Source: an uncultured Limosilactobacillus sp. | GTDB lineage: Bacteria; Bacillota; Bacilli; Lactobacillales; Lactobacillaceae | Assembly (NCBI RefSeq): GCF_934202235.1 | Contig: NZ_CAKPXS010000001.1 | Location: 49,539 to 113,538, forward strand | Direction: 5' to 3' | Length of the DNA: 64,000 nucleotides | In this document: piece by piece, positions 61,081-64,000 of the stretch | Numbering within the stretch: position 1 is the stretch's first letter | Layout of the letters: each line of letters opens with the position of its first letter | Notes under the pieces: generated by a model | Databases searched by the model: none | The model's input: only the letters and a program-made list of their open reading frames with translations | What the model was told of the DNA's origin: nothing | Translations under genes and position numbers: made by a program

Positions 61081-62511
61081 ATGTCAAAACAAAAGTATAA
61101 GTACACATTAATGACATTCGTCGGTGTTACTATGGCGATTGTTGCTAATGTCCGTAACATTCCAACCTTAGCAGCAACGGGTTGGTCGGGTATTTTTTAT
61201 CTGTTATTGTCACTCCTCATTTTTGTTATTCCACTTGTTGGGATTATCAATGAGTTTGGATCTACATTTCCTGGTGCTGGTGGACCGCAATTATGGGCTA
61301 AGGAAAGCTTAGGAGCTCAGATGGGGTTTGTTATTGCCTTTGTGGAATGGGCTCAAATGTTTCCCGGATTAATTATGGTAACTTCAACGTTGGGGCCATT
61401 AACTGGACAGATCTTTGGTCAATCCGAATTAGCTAACAATCACTGGTTTATGTTTGGTGCTATTCTAGTTTCCATTTGGGGAATGAGTCTACTATCTCTT
61501 AAATTTGATATTCAAAAAATCGGTGGTGACTATGGTGTTTATATCGGTGTCTATATTCCTGCAATCATGTTATTGATTTTGGGAATTATGACGATGTTCA
61601 AGGTTGGAATTAACGTCCACAGTTACCTTGGTAGCTTCTCTACTGGAAAGCTGATTCCAAGTTTCACCGATAAGCAAACGTTAAGTTACGTTGGCGCAAT
61701 CATGTTCTTATTTACTGGAATTGAAATGAGCTCTGTTTATATTCCGGAACTAAAGGATTCTAAACATAATTACGCTCGCGGAGTTATTATCTCTGTTATC
61801 TTTATCCTGTGCTTGAATATGTTTAATGGGTTACTTGTTTCTAACATTATTCCGATGGGAAAAATCCAACTATCTAACGTTGCTCAAGCAATTTTGCTAG
61901 ATTGCGAGGCGCTTGGGCTCCCGACTTGGATTGCAAACATCTTTAGTGCTTGTGTTGTTGTGGGTGTTATTTTGCAACTTGCATCATGGATTAATAGTCC
62001 ACAGCACTCCGTCTCTACAGCAGCAAAACAGGGGGCTGTACCTGCCAAGTGGGGTTGGTTTAAGACAAATAAATATGGTGTTTGTGACAATCTTATTTGG
62101 GTTCAATTGATTATTTTGACACTACTTGCATTTCTTTATGCTTTTATTAAAAACGTTAATCAGATGTTCTTAGCGTTAACAAACGCTACTAGTATTATTG
62201 ACTTTCTTATTTACGCGATCTTTGGTATTTCTATTTTAGTATTGCGGAAGAAGCGTCCAGACCTGCCACGACCAAATAGGCTAGGTAAGCGAGGTAATGG
62301 TCTAGCATGGCTTTGTGCGGCGATGATGTGGATTTCTTGCTTATTTGTTATTTACTCCACTCTGATGTCGAGTAATTTAGTATCTATTATTATCATTGCC
62401 GTTATTGTCGTTGCCTGTTTCCTTATTCCTATTTGGATTTTTAAGTGTCAGAAGCCATCGTGGCGCACAGAAGCAGAGCAATGGGTTCAAAGTCATAAGA
62501 ACAATAACTAA
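61081..62511 (+). CDS. APC-family amino acid/amine antiporter (TyrP/GadC-like)
   Basis: 476 aa with about 12 helices. It opens with TLMTFVGVTMAIVANVRNIP and has STFPGAGGPQLWAKESLGAQ; FLFTGIEMSSVYIPELKD is typical of the GadC/TyrP exchanger group. It would swap the amino acid for its decarboxylated amine, drawing a proton out of the cell with each turn. It pairs functionally with the decarboxylase. Confidence 0.87.
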   Translation: MSKQKYKYTLMTFVGVTMAIVANVRNIPTLAATGWSGIFYLLLSLLIFVIPLVGIINEFGSTFPGAGGPQLWAKESLGAQMGFVIAFVEWAQMFPGLIMVTSTLGPLTGQIFGQSELANNHWFMFGAILVSIWGMSLLSLKFDIQKIGGDYGVYIGVYIPAIMLLILGIMTMFKVGINVHSYLGSFSTGKLIPSFTDKQTLSYVGAIMFLFTGIEMSSVYIPELKDSKHNYARGVIISVIFILCLNMFNGLLVSNIIPMGKIQLSNVAQAILLDCEALGLPTWIANIFSACVVVGVILQLASWINSPQHSVSTAAKQGAVPAKWGWFKTNKYGVCDNLIWVQLIILTLLAFLYAFIKNVNQMFLALTNATSIIDFLIYAIFGISILVLRKKRPDLPRPNRLGKRGNGLAWLCAAMMWISCLFVIYSTLMSSNLVSIIIIAVIVVACFLIPIWIFKCQKPSWRTEAEQWVQSHKNNN

Positions 62512-62520
62512 TATTTTTAG

Positions 62521-62561
62521 TAACCTCATGATCAGTTAGGACTGATATGGGGTTATTTATT
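62521..62561 (+). terminator. Terminator or attenuator between the two permeases
   Basis: AACCTCAT/ATGGGGTT outer and ATCAGT/ACTGAT inner stems, then a T-rich stretch. Confidence 0.7.
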
Positions 62562-62582
62562 TAAGGTGAGGCAAGTGATAGT

Positions 62583-63869
62583 ATGAATAAAAAATTATCG
62601 TTTTGGTCAATCTTTTTGCTTGGAATTAATTCGATAATGGGATCAGGTGCATTTTTACTCCCACAAACTATTTATCAAGATATGAATTTAATGGGAGTAG
62701 TTGTCCTGTTAGTTTCAGCGATTTCAATGGGGCTGATAGTTGTCTGTTATGCCAAATTAGCTGGTCGCTATGAGGAGTCTGGTGGGGCATGGATTTACTC
62801 TTACCATGCTTTTGGAAAATATATGGGATTTCAGGTAGGTATCTTCACTTATGTTTTGGGATGTTGCGGTACTGCCTGTGAAATCGTCGCCTTTTTAACG
62901 ACTCTCAGTAGTTATAACCACTTCTTTAGTCAGACATATATTAAGTGGTCGATTATTGCGACAATAATTTTACTCTTTTTTATAATTAATTATTTTGGAA
63001 ATGGCTTAGTAAAGGTGTTTGATAACATTTCTTCAGCAACAAAAATCTTTGCAGTTCTTTTGTTTATTATTGTTGGTGTTTTCTTTATTAAGTTTAGCCA
63101 TTTTTCTCCAGTCATTCCTCATGCTGCAACAACTAGCATTAGTGGTTTTTCTAGTCATTTTAGTCGGGCTTTCTCTGTGACGTTTTATATGTACGGAGGA
63201 TTTTCATTACTGCCAGTTGCTGCTAGATCAATGGTAAATTCTAAGAAAAATCTTCCTAGGATACTTACCGCTGTAATGGTGAGCTTACTGGTTATTTATT
63301 CAGCTGTGATGTTTATTTGTATTGGGATTCTTGGGTCTCGCTTAGCCTATACTAAAATCCCGGTTGCTGATGCATTTTTAATGACAGTTGGTAAATGGGG
63401 ATATTTCGTTATTATTATTTGTATGCTTGTTGGAATGATTGGGGTGGCATTCGCACAATCATATAATACGGCAGAATTGCCTTCTTCATTGGCGTTGGAA
63501 CACAATATGCTACCAAAATGGATGGGAAAGTCTAATAGGCACGGTGCACCAATTATTTCATTGATAGTTACTTACATCATTATTTTCCTATTAACGTCTC
63601 AATCTTATTTGTTTTTAGTATCATTGGTAGTCTTAGCTTCATTTTGCCAGTATGTACCTTCAGCATTGTCAGTAATTAGATTGAATTATCTTCATGAATT
63701 TGAAAGTTTTGATGTTGTCAGTGGTTATGTTATTCCTTTTCTTGCGTTGATCGTGTCGATGTATCTAATCATTAGCTTCTCAAAGGAAGCATTGATTATT
63801 GGAGCTATAGTGATTCTCGTTAATAGTGCGCTCTATTTCTTTTTAGGGAAACGGCTTTCTATGGAATAA
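62583..63869 (+). CDS. APC-family permease, second transporter
   Basis: 428 aa with about 12 helices. FWSIFLLGINSIMGSGAFLL carries the Gly-rich G(S/I)xxGSG motif of APC helix 1. AFSVTFYMYGGFSLLPVAAR is helix 6-like. Different subgroup (AdiC/PotE-like) from the permease before it. It may import the substrate or another amino acid. Confidence 0.82.
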   Translation: MNKKLSFWSIFLLGINSIMGSGAFLLPQTIYQDMNLMGVVVLLVSAISMGLIVVCYAKLAGRYEESGGAWIYSYHAFGKYMGFQVGIFTYVLGCCGTACEIVAFLTTLSSYNHFFSQTYIKWSIIATIILLFFIINYFGNGLVKVFDNISSATKIFAVLLFIIVGVFFIKFSHFSPVIPHAATTSISGFSSHFSRAFSVTFYMYGGFSLLPVAARSMVNSKKNLPRILTAVMVSLLVIYSAVMFICIGILGSRLAYTKIPVADAFLMTVGKWGYFVIIICMLVGMIGVAFAQSYNTAELPSSLALEHNMLPKWMGKSNRHGAPIISLIVTYIIIFLLTSQSYLFLVSLVVLASFCQYVPSALSVIRLNYLHEFESFDVVSGYVIPFLALIVSMYLIISFSKEALIIGAIVILVNSALYFFLGKRLSME

Positions 63870-63927
63870 AGTGAACACTTAATAAATTTATTAATTCCGA
63901 TTAGAATGCTGATCAATATATTCAAAA

Positions 63928-64000
63928 GGGGCTGTGACATAAGTCCCTAATAAAAAATGGATCTCGATGAAATCTTCGGATTTCATTGAGATCCATTTTC
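63928..64000. mobile_element. Probable end of an insertion sequence (cut by window)
   Basis: GGGGCTGTGACATAAGTCCC (63928-63947) looks like the terminal repeat of IS1182-type elements. An 18-bp inverted repeat around TTCG (63957-63996) follows, common at such ends. No transposase is visible before the window stops. Confidence 0.5.

Overview
The window looks like the chromosome of a heterofermentative lactobacillus, most likely Limosilactobacillus or a close relative. This is inferred from moderate GC and Lactobacillus-type T-box leaders, a folB-folK-folE-folC-folP cluster, yhaO-yhaN-yhaM and prsA. No rRNA is present to fix the species. A nearly complete siphovirus prophage (about 1-38,450) carries a P27-type TerS and HK97-type TerL, portal, protease and capsid genes.

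Prophage layout. The lysogeny module is on the minus strand: a tyrosine integrase cut by the window start, three unrecognised genes, and a LexA-like CI repressor. A strong cro promoter reads rightward into the early region. That region holds Cro, a Tad2/DUF2829-like protein, a truncated antirepressor, SSB, a DnaD-type Rep with an origin inside its gene, a broken RusA, ArpU- and RinA-like regulators and many small membrane proteins. Several units run against this operon. Two are genes with their own extended -10 promoters (3850-4077 and 5560-6141), and others are short promoter-terminator units that look like antisense RNAs. At 13.9-14.2 kb one of these overlaps the 3' end of a small hydrophobic ORF, giving the layout of a type I toxin-antitoxin locus. 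Two tRNA-like folds and a DUF4145 gene lie just before it. Late genes follow in the usual order: HNH, cos region, TerS, TerL, portal, a protease-capsid fusion, connectors, tail, a -1 frameshifted chaperone, tape measure, Dit, Tal, a GH25/collagen tail protein, BppU, small receptor-binding modules with poly-G tracts, XkdX, holin, and a GH25/LysM endolysin.

Chromosome right of the prophage. A TetM/EF-G-like GTPase, tRNA-Arg and a YbjQ-family gene come first. The folate genes follow (folB, folK, folE, folC, folP), which together build dihydropteroate and polyglutamylate folates. Next are a DUF2187 gene, tRNA-Gly, a T-box with argS, a class A PBP, a YlbF-family gene, yhaO-yhaN-yhaM and prsA.

From about 56.7 kb the DNA becomes AT-richer. 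Here trpS, under a T-box with a TGG specifier, is divergent from a tyrosine-decarboxylase-family enzyme. A DUF554 protein and two APC-family permeases follow. This resembles the tyrS-tdc-tyrP decarboxylation clusters of lactic acid bacteria, but with a tryptophanyl-tRNA synthetase in place of tyrS. The window ends in what looks like the tip of an insertion sequence.
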